From Bugula neritina (Eukaryota; Bryozoa; Gymnolaemata; Cheilostomatida; Bugulidae): a stretch of 64,000 nt of DNA. This document shows, in pieces, positions 47,110-56,193 of the stretch. Both the position numbers and the translations under genes were made by a program. Below the pieces are notes generated by a model that did not search any database, had not been told where the DNA came from, and worked only from the letters and a program-made list of their open reading frames with translations. The DNA lies in NCBI GenBank assembly GCA_964035545.1, contig OZ037769.1, positions 9,835,429 to 9,899,428 on the forward strand. Direction: 5' to 3'. Positions within the stretch are counted from its first letter, which is position 1, and every line of letters starts with the position of its first letter.

Positions 47110-50100
47110 TTAAGAGGGCACATAGTCTGCCATCCAACTAGGTGGCTTCCGTTCTCTGGTTGAACGTCTTAGATTGTCGCTATGATTGGCGCTCTCGGTG
47201 GTGTCAACCTGGGTACTACTAGCGTTTTGTTTAGGATCCTTTGGTGTCTCAGGACTCGCTGGCTCCGTGACGAGTGGTCTGATGTCTCGCCGGTTTCTCC
47301 GAAAGAGGTTGTTGTTAAGTTGTATGGCATAGGCTCTGCTACTCAATTGTTTGTTAATTTGCGCCTCCTGCCATTTTCTCCGGTGCTGACTCCAGTCTCG
47401 AACCAAAACTGGTTGCCCTTCTTTCAGCACTGCCAAATCTCTTGCACCGTCATTGCATCTCTGCTGCAGTTTTTCATTGCGGCCCTGCTTTTCCCACCAA
47501 CCTTGGTTGTTCTCTGTTTCTGGCTGAACTTGTGGGAGTACTGACCTGGTGGGTCTTCCGATAAGTTGCTGAATTGGGCTGGCCGTCAGGCCTTCTTTGG
47601 TGGTGTTGAGATGTTCCAGTAACGCAAGTTCGGGCTCTTCACATCTGCGGAGTATACGTTTGGCTATCTTCACAGCAGACTCTGCCTTCCCATTGGACTG
47701 AGGATGATATGGAGAGCTGGTGGTGTGTGTGAAATTCCATGATTGGCTGAAAGTGGAAAACTGGTGCGAGGTAAACTGTGGTCCGTTGTCAGTGTGAACC
47801 TGTCTGGGTATTCCCAGGCGTCCAAAACAGCGCTTTATGGAGTTGATAACAGCCTCTGCTGTTTGGTTGTCCAGTCGGTCATATTCAAGGTAGTCAGTCG
47901 TATAGTCAACAATAGTAATGTAGTGAGTGTGATTGTATTCAAACAAGTCAATTCCTACTTTGGTCCAGGGTTGTTGGGGAACTGTGTAGAGTAAAAGTGT
48001 TTCCTTCTGTTGCCGGGGAGCATCCAGTTGACATTGTCGACAGTTAGCAATATTGTTTTTGATGTCATTGGTGATGCCAAGCCAAAACACTGTGTGGCGG
48101 GCACGTCTTAGTGTGGAGTTAATCCCATTATGGCCGGTGTGAAGTAGTTGGAGAAACTTTCTCTGGAGTGTCTTTGGAATAATGGCTCGTAGTCCTTTGT
48201 AAACAATGCCATTGTCAATAGATAGTTCGTCCTGAAAGTGTTTGTACTTGTCGTGAGTTGTGCAGTTGGCAATGTTCCAGTCATGTTTAATAAGGTTTGT
48301 CAGTGTCATAAGTTCATTGTCCTGTGCAGTAGCAGTCCTAATGTTGTCAATTAAGTCGTCACAAACAGGAGCATCATTATTTTGAGAGTCAATGTGAAAA
48401 ATGTGTTCTGGTAGTTGTTGATAGTTGGGGGAGTCAAAGTATGAGTCTCTTGAGAGTAAGTCAGCCGTGATCTGTTCAGCACCCTTTTGCCAAGTTACCT
48501 TAATGTTGGGGTATCTTTGTAAGTGAAGAAGCATAGCCTGCAACCTCCGAGATGCCTTATGAATGGATTTCCTGAAAATAGATACAAGGGGTTTGTGGTC
48601 AGTTTGGATAGTGACAGCATGGTGACCAAAGATATACTGGTCAAAGCGTTCAGTGCCAAACACTATGGCAAGGCACTCAAGCTCTAGTGGCACATAGTTC
48701 TGTTCCGATTTTGTTAAACTGCGAGATGCATATGCTACAGGCTTGCCTCCTTGCATGAGTGTTGCACCCACACCAGCATTTGAAGCGTCAGTTTGTATAG
48801 TTACTGGCTTGTTGCAGTCAAAGTATTGTAGAGTTTCTGAGTCAGTTAGTAAGGTCTTCAGTCTATTAAAAGCGTTCATTTGGTCGTCAGTCCAGTGAAA
48901 GTCTTGAGCATTGTCTTGTGTCAGTAAACGTCGTAATGGTTCAGATTCCGATGCTAGGTTGCTAATAAATTTTGACATGTATGTGATGTGACCAAGGAAT
49001 CGTTTTACTCCCTGTGGAGATGAGGGAGGTTCCATCTTAAGAATGGCTTTTACTTTGTTAGGATCTGGTTTAAGTCCATTAGTTGTCAGTATGTGTCCAA
49101 TGTAAGGTAGTTCGTCCTGAAGGAAGCGGGATTTTTCCTTGTTCAGTCTCAGTCCTGTCTGTCGAGCACGTTTGAAGAGCGCTTCAAGGTTTCTATCATG
49201 CTCTTTCCTTGTGCTTCCAAAAATTAGGATGTCATCTGCAACTATGGTGATGCCATCAAGACCAGCAAGATTTTCCGTGAGCCTTCTCTGAAACTCCTCC
49301 GGCGCTGATGCAATTCCAAAGGGTAGCCTTAGGTACTTGTACTTTCCTATGGGAGTCCAGAAAGTTGTCAAGTCTGTAGATTCCTCAGCTAGGGGAATTT
49401 GATAGAAACCTTCTTTGGCGTCACACAAGGAGAAAAACTTGGCACCGTTGAGTTGTGGCAAAACATCTTCCAATGTTGGCATGACAGCGTGGTTTCGTTT
49501 AATTGCTTGATTGAGATTTTGCGGATCTATGCAGATGCGTATCTTTCCATTAGGCTTGCGCACTGGTTGTAGATGGCTTATCCAGTCTGTAGGTGCTTCT
49601 ACCTTAGCGATAATTTGACGTTGTTCTAGTTCAAGAATAGTCTTGATGAGATCTGATTTCATCGACAAGGGCACCTTCCGCGGTCGGACTTGCACTGGTA
49701 CAGCTTCAGGTCTTAGCTCTATCCTATATTCCTGTTCAAACTTTCCAAGTCCGGTAAATATGTCATCAAAGTTAGTCAGTAAAGTCTGAAGGTCTGGGTC
49801 AGTAGTGGCAAAGTTTACATTCTCGCTTTTGGTGCTGGGCATTTGTAATAAATCCAGGTGCAAACATGATTTCCATGACAGCAAGCTATGTTGGGTGGTT
49901 TCCACAACTAGGAATTTTAATGTAGTGTAACATCCTTGCTTGTTTAGTATCTGTATCCGTGTCCACCCTAGTGGTGCACACTTGCTCTGGTCATATAAAG
50001 TTAGTACAGTATCAGTCGGTGTAAGTTTCGGTCTACCTAGCTTGTCGTAGTCGATCGTATTCAAAGTATTGCATGATGCACCAGTGTCAAGTTGGAATTC

Positions 50101-50682
50101 AATGTCATAAATAGTATCTGCTTGCTTAGCAGTGAGCATCGCTAATAATTTACGATCTCGTACAGTAGTGGAGATAGTACTTACATATTGAGAGTCACTG
50201 TCTGAAGAGTAATTCCAGGTGACTTGATTGGCTGTTTCGGTTGAGTCGCGATAATGATGCATGCGTGACCTGCAGTATGTAGCAAAGTGGTTAAATTTCT
50301 TGCAATGATTGCACTGTTTCCCATATGCTGGGCATGCTCGAGGTGGGTGATTGCCTCCACAGTTTCCACACCTAGAAGCACCAACTGATTTTCTGACGTT
50401 GGGCTGAGAGTGAGTGTGTGAAAGTTGTCCTCTGTGTTTATCAGTGTTACGAGTGTCATTAGAGTGATATTGATGAGTCGGAGGTCTATGTTTTACCAAG
50501 TTCACTTGTTCGAGTCCATATGTGTTATCCTTAGTCATAGTCTTGTAGTCAATAGCCGATGCTTCTTCTCGTCTGCAGAGTTCAATTGCTTTGTCAAAGT
50601 CAGTCAAGTCAAACAGTTTCTTTCTAATCTTGTCACTTTCAATTCCCAGTATCAGTGCTTGTAGTATCAGTCGGTTGTACAT
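47110..50682 (-). CDS. pol: Element 3 nucleocapsid-protease-RT-RNase H-integrase
   Basis: A 1,190-codon frame. It begins inside capsid, then encodes knuckles CGNCGGNHPPRAC (105-117) and CNHCKKFNHFATYC (124-137), and the protease motif FQLDTGASCNTL (about 197-208). RT has ICIDPQNLN, the FGIASAPEEFQRRL segment and VADD at 481-484. RNase H has QTDASNAGVG near 631. The integrase H2C2 finger has HTGHNG and CRQC. The core shows Asp in GIDLFEYN, Asp in HTDNGPQF and Glu in NGKAESAV. The tail ends RSTRERKPPSWMADYV. All catalytic motifs looked for are intact. The product would be cleaved by its own protease; the true start is upstream in gag. Confidence 0.93.
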   Translation of the reverse strand: MYNRLILQALILGIESDKIRKKLFDLTDFDKAIELCRREEASAIDYKTMTKDNTYGLEQVNLVKHRPPTHQYHSNDTRNTDKHRGQLSHTHSQPNVRKSVGASRCGNCGGNHPPRACPAYGKQCNHCKKFNHFATYCRSRMHHYRDSTETANQVTWNYSSDSDSQYVSTISTTVRDRKLLAMLTAKQADTIYDIEFQLDTGASCNTLNTIDYDKLGRPKLTPTDTVLTLYDQSKCAPLGWTRIQILNKQGCYTTLKFLVVETTQHSLLSWKSCLHLDLLQMPSTKSENVNFATTDPDLQTLLTNFDDIFTGLGKFEQEYRIELRPEAVPVQVRPRKVPLSMKSDLIKTILELEQRQIIAKVEAPTDWISHLQPVRKPNGKIRICIDPQNLNQAIKRNHAVMPTLEDVLPQLNGAKFFSLCDAKEGFYQIPLAEESTDLTTFWTPIGKYKYLRLPFGIASAPEEFQRRLTENLAGLDGITIVADDILIFGSTRKEHDRNLEALFKRARQTGLRLNKEKSRFLQDELPYIGHILTTNGLKPDPNKVKAILKMEPPSSPQGVKRFLGHITYMSKFISNLASESEPLRRLLTQDNAQDFHWTDDQMNAFNRLKTLLTDSETLQYFDCNKPVTIQTDASNAGVGATLMQGGKPVAYASRSLTKSEQNYVPLELECLAIVFGTERFDQYIFGHHAVTIQTDHKPLVSIFRKSIHKASRRLQAMLLHLQRYPNIKVTWQKGAEQITADLLSRDSYFDSPNYQQLPEHIFHIDSQNNDAPVCDDLIDNIRTATAQDNELMTLTNLIKHDWNIANCTTHDKYKHFQDELSIDNGIVYKGLRAIIPKTLQRKFLQLLHTGHNGINSTLRRARHTVFWLGITNDIKNNIANCRQCQLDAPRQQKETLLLYTVPQQPWTKVGIDLFEYNHTHYITIVDYTTDYLEYDRLDNQTAEAVINSIKRCFGRLGIPRQVHTDNGPQFTSHQFSTFSQSWNFTHTTSSPYHPQSNGKAESAVKIAKRILRRCEEPELALLEHLNTTKEGLTASPIQQLIGRPTRSVLPQVQPETENNQGWWEKQGRNEKLQQRCNDGARDLAVLKEGQPVLVRDWSQHRRKWQEAQINKQLSSRAYAIQLNNNLFRRNRRDIRPLVTEPASPETPKDPKQNASSTQVDTTESANHSDNLRRSTRERKPPSWMADYVPS

Positions 50683-51061
50683 GTTTTTTTAAGTCACATA
50701 GTCCTGCAATGGTATGTAGTTCAGTCAAAAATTCGTCAATAGTTCTATTTCCTTGCTTACAAGTCAGTAGTGAGTGAGTCTTAGCCACTAAGTTTATTCT
50801 TGGTTTGCAGTAGTCATCAAACTGCGTCACAACTTTGTCATAGTCAGTTTTGTCATTGTTGTCAGTCCAGTTGAAAGAGTCGTATATTTGGTTGCCTCGG
50901 CGACCGATAGTTCTAAGTAGGTATGCAGTTTTCACTTTGCCTTCGGCTGTATCTTTCGATGTGGCAGTTAAAAAAAGTTCGAAGTCACGTTTAAAAATCT
51001 TCCATTCCTCAGGTAAATTCGGTCCATCTGCTAATGGTTTTGGCGCTAGTAATTGCTCCAT
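50639..51061 (-). CDS. gag: Element 3 gag N-terminal part
   Basis: ATG at 51061, 31 bases after the primer site, opens a matrix/capsid-like protein (EEWKIFKRDFELFLTAT and YDKVVTQFDDYCKP). The frame runs to 50639, but homology to the usual gag continues in the other frame (50682 onward). The switch coincides with an A7 run (minus strand) near 50697-50691; one base fewer would join the frames. The break lies within capsid, before the zinc knuckles, so a mutation or sequencing error is likelier than programmed recoding. Confidence 0.85.
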   Translation of the reverse strand: MEQLLAPKPLADGPNLPEEWKIFKRDFELFLTATSKDTAEGKVKTAYLLRTIGRRGNQIYDSFNWTDNNDKTDYDKVVTQFDDYCKPRINLVAKTHSLLTCKQGNRTIDEFLTELHTIAGLCDLKKHVQPTDTTSTDTGN

Positions 51062-51091
51062 GTTATTTCAGTGTAATATTAATAATAATTA

Positions 51092-51105
51092 GACTCGGGG
51101 CACCA
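51092..51105 (-). promoter_or_regulatory. Element 3 primer-binding site
   Basis: TGGTGCCCCGAGTC (minus strand) directly abuts the 5' LTR with no gap. It complements a CCA-ended tRNA, but I do not assign the amino acid. Confidence 0.75.
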
Positions 51106-51337
51106 TGTTTTATGTTGATTTGTGATATTATTTCAGCTATCGTGAAAAGACAGAACGTGCTCGAGTTAGTTGATAAACGTAAGAGGCCGAAGCCGTGATT
51201 TATTACCACAATATATATACACGAAAATACTAAAACTATTACAATAAGTGATACAATTAATTATTAAGATTATGACAAAAAATAGTAAAATAATAAAATA
51301 ACAAATTAGAAATAAATGTTTACATGAACACCGAACA
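51106..51337 (-). mobile_element. Element 3 5' LTR
   Basis: Appears identical to 46837-47068 over all 232 bp. It is followed outside by the AAGAT duplication. Confidence 0.93.
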
Positions 51338-51342
51338 AAGAT

Positions 51343-52016
51343 TATTATATTTTGCAATTAGCCCTCAGCCGTTATAATATTATACTTACTAAAGGAAAAT
51401 TCTACATTTTTTATTACTGTTAGTTTTATCGTTCTGTCTTTTTGACTGAATCAACTGCGCAGTTAATTTTTGGTGTTACAATAATATATTAATATAGTGA
51501 ATATTATTCAATTTGTTCATATTCTATTGTATATTATTATTAACTTCTCCCTTTGTTTGTGATTGCATAAATCTGTGTACAAAACGTAATCAATTCTAGT
51601 ATCTCAATTGTTAGTAGAAAGTAAGTCGTATATTTGTTTCAAAGTTATTAAAAAGTAATTCTTGTGTTGATACCCATCTGATCTTAAAATAGTAATAGTT
51701 TTAGATAACATAAAAATCTGACATTTACATTCGCATAACCACAGCTGAACAGTAGTAGACCATAATATTTTTAGTCTCACTGAACACTTTCCTTTATCAT
51801 ACTCCGACATAATAGTTATAGTAGATATTAATATAGAGATTTGAACTATACTACTCAGTTCCACTACCCGATCCAACACCGCGGCTACAAACAAACATCT
51901 TAACCTTGGCTTTGCTTTGCGCTACTCTACATCAGCACGTCATACATTACATCTAAAAGAACATTAGAATAATTGAGTGGGCCTAAGTGACAACTATAAC
52001 AATAATTGACTCTTCA
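51343..52016 (+). mobile_element. Remainder of probable element 2 3' LTR
   Basis: An AT-rich, noncoding stretch continuing 46836. Only its last 52 bp (51965-52016) can be matched to another LTR end, at 35082-35133. Assignment of the rest to the LTR is by position only. Small ORFs here lack motifs. Confidence 0.5.
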
Positions 52017-52412
52017 GTAGAAGACGCTAGTGTTATGCTTATGGTTATGGAGGTAATTAGTATCGACAGAGATGACTCGGGTCGGCTGTTATCCGACAGT
52101 ATCTCACAGTCGACAGTGGCACCACTAATGCTAGCCAATCAGGACTGACATACTAATTGATAGCAGGTGGAGCTAGCTACTCGTAGTGGAAGCGCACTGA
52201 GTAGCTAGCCGGGCAGAGCAGCTTGGGACTTCATTTAGAGTAGTTGTGTGTAAATGCTCACTTATTATGTAATCGTTTCAATTCATGTTAGCAGTAATTA
52301 GAACCTCTTGTATCTTGTAAATAATAAACTTATCATAACGTAAATAACCTGGTGTAGTGGCTTTGTTTAAGTTGACCCACACATAATATAGTGAATTGCG
52401 AAATTCACTACA
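52017..52412 (+). mobile_element. LTR fragment related to element 1
   Basis: From about 52120 to the end CACTACA at 52412 it closely matches 29212-29524, with about a dozen differences. The first 100 bp differ from element 1's 5' LTR, keeping only short common words. It may start at TGTTATGCTTATGG near 52032. It could be the displaced 3' LTR of element 1 or an independent solo LTR; no shared flanking duplication decides this. Confidence 0.75.
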
Positions 52413-52541
52413 ATATGTCACGCAAAATGGAAAACTAGGTTGTTACTGAAATGTTTTTCGCCACTTCTTCAGCCCTCCTGATTAATACCGTATAACTGAT
52501 ACTCAACAACATAAAACAGTTTTTGTCAAAAAGTTTCCTAT

Positions 52542-52894
52542 TGTAGGAATTCGTGCAATTACTGTGCGTGAGTTATCTACTTGCGTATACTTAGTTGGCT
52601 ATTCTACTAGCAATTACTAGGGTAGCTGTCGAGTAATTATATTTATTATCCACAATAAAACATAAAGCAAACATTACATCAAATTATCCTATACATCAGT
52701 CAACTACTAACACATGTTTCTACTTCAAGCCTCCGCTTACAACAACGTGATCAATTGTCAATAGCCCGGGAAGTGTCACGTGAGTCGGAAGCATATCTTC
52801 CGGTGCTGCTAATTGGTTGCTACATAAGGGCCTTAGTATTCCCAGAACGGAGAGAGGGCGATTCCAGTATTTGTACTTTGCATGACTCACTACA
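52542..52894 (-). mobile_element. Element 5 3' LTR
   Basis: On the minus strand it starts TGTAGTGAGTCATGC and ends AATTCCTACA. It contains a CACGTG box, an inverted-CCAAT-type box and AATAAA downstream. It differs from the other LTR at the last-but-six position, at ATTACATC against ATTGCATC, and at TTCCAG against TTCCCG. Confidence 0.93.
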
Positions 52895-52909
52895 CCGCCC
52901 CCCCCCAGC
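52895..52909 (-). promoter_or_regulatory. Element 5 polypurine tract
   Basis: GCTGGGGGGGGGCGG on the minus strand lies directly before the 3' LTR. The similar TCTGGGGGGCGAGG occurs after pol in element 1 near 34947-34960. Confidence 0.75.
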
Positions 52910-53193
52910 AGAAAGCCCTACTTTCTGATAACACAATACAAAAAAAACACATAAAGAAAAACAATACAATAATCCAAAAAGAAAAACATACATAAGTAAA
53001 CACACAAAAAGGAAGAAGAGAAATAGTTGAGTACGACAACATTTATATACAGAAGTAAACAGGGTGATCGAACACACACATCTAGTCAGCTATAAAGAGA
53101 GAGGGTGCTTACCAGCACGCGGGCCAATGTCGGAGCACTCGTCACTTTCCAGACGAAATACAGCTCAACGAAAGGTGCCTACCCCAGGCATAC

Positions 53194-54251
53194 TCATTGG
53201 GTGGACTCTGACTCTTGTAGCGAGCGTGCTCTGTGTCGAGCCTGTCGGGCACGTAGCCGCCTCTTCAGTCGCCCCACTGAGTCCTTCAGCTGGTATAGAC
53301 CTGTCGTCGTATCCAGCAGGTCAGGGGCCAGTTGCGTAAACTCGGCTTGTAGTTTTATAAGCCGCTCTTCTACATTAGCCAGTCGGCTAGGCCTTGGTGG
53401 GGTTGTAGTAGTCTCTGTTATTGGGGGTATTGTTGTTCCTTCTAATTCGAGGGTGTTGCTAGGGTTGACGGGGGTAGGAGACGGGCCCTGAACCATAGGG
53501 GACTTATGGTGGGCGGATAACAGCAGTACTTGGAACCCTGACGCTAGTGCGGCCAGGGTGATGGCCTTCTTGATGACTGGCTTGATGGTGTCCATGTACT
53601 GGGGGAAACTGTCCTCATCAACAATATGGTTCTCTCCGGCGAAGCAGCTCAACTTATGGACTATCACAGGATACGGGTATACATCGTGGAACCCGCATGG
53701 GCAGAAATGAAGTAGAAAATGGGCGTCTACATGCAGACGCAGGGAGCGGTGTGACGGGCACTCCTCGAAGCAGACCTGGCAGGTCCGGTGGGGTCCACTG
53801 GGTTCCCAGGCTTCCTCAATTCTCCTTTCCGTCGTGGGTGACACCCAGCGGTGTCGTCGACGAAGCACCACGGGTAAGCCATTCTCCATTACAGGTTCTT
53901 CTTCCATAGGTAGAGAGGTTGGCTGGTCCCGTGACCGGGAGGTGGTCACTCGAGTGTGATCTGAAAGAGTAACAGTGTTAAAGATTATACACTGAGGTAC
54001 CGTCGGCGTGTACAGCCTGACCGGTACTCTGTTCAGTTACACTCGTGATATTCAGGCTAATGAATAGTTGATGGAGAACACACTCGCTATGGCAGATTAT
54101 TTAAAATCAAAGTCGACGTGTATTCCCACCACTGTTTATCATTATCGAATCTCCAGCTCGCTAGCTAGTGTAGCTAAAGCTGACTGATGCAGTCTAGTTA
54201 TCGTACCAAAAACATAATTAACTCACCCTTCGATCCAGAATAGTAAGACAT
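53194..54251 (-). CDS. Element 5 accessory gene: zinc-finger/coiled-coil protein, probably spliced
   Basis: The main exon encodes 251 codons (53949-53194) with no upstream in-frame ATG of its own. A short exon starting ATG at 54251 ends at a G/GTGAGT donor (54227/54226). Splicing to TTTCAG/AT (53961/53960) joins the frames exactly, predicting 263 residues. In main-exon numbering, residues 57-77 form a canonical C2H2 finger (C-X2-C-X12-H-X3-H) and 83-102 a variant C-X-C-X12-H-X3-C finger. A hydrophobic stretch lies at about 130-150 and a Leu/Arg-rich coiled-coil-like C-terminus at about 184-240. I do not recognise the family. It lies on the element's coding strand between pol remnants and the 3' LTR, the position env or accessory genes take in retroviruses. 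Function unknown. Confidence 0.72.
53961..54226 (-). other. Predicted intron in the element 5 accessory gene
   Basis: 266 nt bounded by GTGAGT and CTCTTTCAG. The phase is conserved: 25 nt of exon 1 plus 767 nt of exon 2 is divisible by three including the stop. The region contains no long frame itself. Confidence 0.6.
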
Positions 54252-54274
54252 TTTGGAATGAGAGTGGTAAATGA

Positions 54275-54817
54275 TTACTGTTTAGTGGCACGTCTACTCT
54301 TGACTGCATCAACGTAGGAAAAGACCGGACAGCGTGGTTGTGAAACGTGACTAGGGCTTTTCACTTCCCGCGGATGAATCTCGTGTGAGATTCCGCCAAG
54401 GCAAAAGTTGAGATTTCCGTGGTGTTCACAACTCCCACGTCTCTTTGCCTGTTTTCCCACGCGAGACCTCGCTAGACTCTTGTAACTGCCGCTTGTACCG
54501 CGGTCACGTACACAGTCTCTGAGACACGCTGGGGGTTGCCTAGTGTGTGGTCCTGGAGGCGTCGTCACTGTGGGAGGCGGTGTGCTCACCCGTGGATTGT
54601 TATGTCTCACGGGTGGTTTTTCCAGCCTGTTTGTGACGGTTGTTCCTACGTTGGTATCTCCTTGCGGAGCCCCTCCCACGGGGGTTTTTTGCACTTCCGG
54701 ACCCGTTTTTGGTTCCGGAAGTGGTGGTGATGGCAGGCTTGACGTTGGGGGTGGTGGGCGCACTTTCAAGGACGGAAGTGGCCTTTCTCGCCTCGCCAAG
54801 TCTTCCTGAGGTGTCAT
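54275..54817 (-). CDS. Element 5 Pro-rich ORF, 180 codons
   Basis: ATG at 54817 opens a Pro/Thr/Arg-rich protein ending SYVDAVKSRRATKQ. It starts three bases upstream of the stop of the fused gag-pol remnant (54814), an ATG/TGA overlap. The C-terminal part has scattered Cys and His (CEHHGNLNFC), with no clear zinc motif. No family is recognised. It has no counterpart in elements 1, 2 or 6, so it is extra sequence acquired by this element. An overlapping 97-codon frame (54893-54600) is open too, so the coding frame is uncertain. Confidence 0.5.
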   Translation of the reverse strand: MTPQEDLARRERPLPSLKVRPPPPTSSLPSPPLPEPKTGPEVQKTPVGGAPQGDTNVGTTVTNRLEKPPVRHNNPRVSTPPPTVTTPPGPHTRQPPACLRDCVRDRGTSGSYKSLARSRVGKQAKRRGSCEHHGNLNFCLGGISHEIHPREVKSPSHVSQPRCPVFSYVDAVKSRRATKQ

Positions 54818-56158
54818 GGAGGTGTTTCCGGCCAGGACGACAGTCTCCGCCTGCCAAGACCTTCTCGCACAATGCGTCTGCCGCCCGCTTCACCAGGGAG
54901 ACGGCTATGCTTGTTGGTCTGGCAGACTTCGCACCGTCTCACTCTGCGCCGGATATCCCGCTCCATGTTGGGCCAATACCACCGGAGTTGTAGCTTGGTG
55001 ACCACCCCTTGGACTCCTCCGTGAGTCTTCTCGTGGGTGTCTTGTATCAACTCCCGGCGGATGGCAGCTGGGCAGACGATCCTTTTCCTGGCTGGTTGTC
55101 TGTTGTTGGCGGCCAAGGTCATGGTCAGCAGACCATCTGGCCCGACCCGCAGAGAGTTCCAACGTTGACAGTACAGCCGTAACTCGGCGCATCCCTGTCG
55201 CCGTTGTTTACTACTGGGTCGTCGCCCTTCCTGTTTCGCTCGGTACACGTCGGCTACCACCCCAGGAAGGCTTTCCTGGAGCTTTGGCAGCTCCCTAACG
55301 TTACCAGCCCATACAGGTTTAGCGCGGAGGCTCTGGACAGCCTCCGGGGGCGTGTCAGCCCTCTGTTGGAGTTGCTGAGCAGGGGCGGTCTTCGCCGCCC
55401 GTGGTACCTCACGACGGCCTGCTCTATTTAGGCGGGCGTCGTGGTCTGTGTGGAGGAACGCCTCACTGTACCCATGTGGCAACCTTGCCATAGCCTGGCG
55501 CTTCCCGTTGCCTGTGTAGCCACGCGTCCCTGGAGGATGGGAGGCGTGGGTTGGGACGGCCCTCCGCCCTTGAGACGGGCTCTGCTGAGGACCTTCCGTC
55601 GTAGCTCCCGACGACGGCCCAATGGCTTCCTCCCGGACAGGATGGAAGCGGCCCAGCATGGACCTGGGTGGTAGGTATACTGTCTCTGAGGAGGGGTTGA
55701 CACACTGCACTGAGATCTCTCCTTGTCCCGTAAGCCGGCTAAAGCTATGGGCAAGTTGGATTCTTGAGTGCGTACTTTCGACAACTCCCAACTTAGAGGT
55801 TTGGCCACCGTCTACTTTGCAGCGGACGGTAGCCCGGGAGTGGCCTGGTATCGTACAGCTCCGTACTACCTGCACTGCTCCTGCACTGCTTAGCCTTGTC
55901 CGTCAGCGCCATCCTGAGCTTGAGCAACGCCACTCTTGGTGGCCACTGTGCAACTTCCATCACATCTTGGAATTCTTGGATAAACTGCTCCACTGCTTCT
56001 TCGCCTGTGAAGGTGGGCGCCTTCAGCCGGTATCTGTCTTCACCATGCTCTCTAGGAATTCTCACTTCTTCTAACACTACTGGTTCCACAGGTATATCAA
56101 CATTATCTCTCTCACCTTCATTCAGTGGAATGGGTAGCTCCGTGCCGTCTTCTGCCAT
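54814..56158 (-). pseudogene. Element 5 gag-pol remnant with internal deletions
   Basis: ATG at 56158 starts a gag N-terminus (RLKAPTFTGEEAVEQFIQEF, close to the gag at 63310). Near 55881 it jumps to the region after protease (VQVVRSCTIPGHSRATVRC). TGCACTGCT is repeated at 55871 and 55882, so microhomology may mark the junction. Gag and linker frames differ there. A second deletion near 55385 removes RT and RNase H, and the integrase zinc finger follows (THEKTHGG, CEVC). The third junction near 54880 replaces the integrase core with unrelated sequence, and the frame stops at 54814. Confidence 0.85.
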
Positions 56159-56173
56159 GACTGCTATACGCAA

Positions 56174-56192
56174 GATCCCACTTCTGCCACCA
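56174..56192 (-). promoter_or_regulatory. Element 5 primer-binding site
   Basis: TGGTGGCAGAAGTGGGATC on the minus strand, one base after the 5' LTR. It differs from the element 1 site by two adjacent bases. Confidence 0.75.
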
Positions 56193-56193
56193 C

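Larger units (their letters stand above)
46837..51337 (-). mobile_element. Element 3: complete Mag-type Ty3/gypsy retrotransposon
   Basis: The 4,501-bp minus-strand element is flanked by AAGAT target duplications (46832-46836, 51338-51342). Its 232-bp LTRs, 46837-47068 and 51106-51337, appear identical. It has a primer site, gag, a long pol and a purine-rich tract next to the 3' LTR. Two CCHC knuckles and a VADD polymerase motif place it near the Mag/SURL group. It sits inside the probable 3' LTR of element 2. Identical LTRs indicate very recent insertion; one frameshift within gag is the only coding defect seen. Confidence 0.95.
35082..52016 (+). mobile_element. Element 2: Ty3/gypsy element split by three insertions
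   Basis: The element runs forward: LTR tail, primer site, gag, pol, and a probable 3' LTR ending at 52016 with the same 52-bp tail found at 35082-35133. Three later elements lie inside: a MITE (37503-38258), a BEL/Pao element (39518-44920) and a Mag-type element (46837-51337). Removing the first two with one copy of each target duplication keeps pol in frame, so they inserted cleanly. Only 52 bp of the 5' LTR are recognisable, so the left boundary with element 1 is probably a deletion or recombination scar. Confidence 0.8.

Noticed and set aside
50685-50700. Programmed frameshift in the Mag-type element at the A7 run
   Set aside because: The break lies inside capsid, before the zinc knuckles, and requires a +1-type change. 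No stimulatory hairpin was seen, so mutation or sequence error is simpler.
52017-52412. Firm assignment as the 3' LTR of element 1
   Set aside because: The first 100 bp do not match the 5' LTR, and flanking bases (AATAA left of 29106, ATATG right of 52412) do not agree. It is kept only as a possibility.
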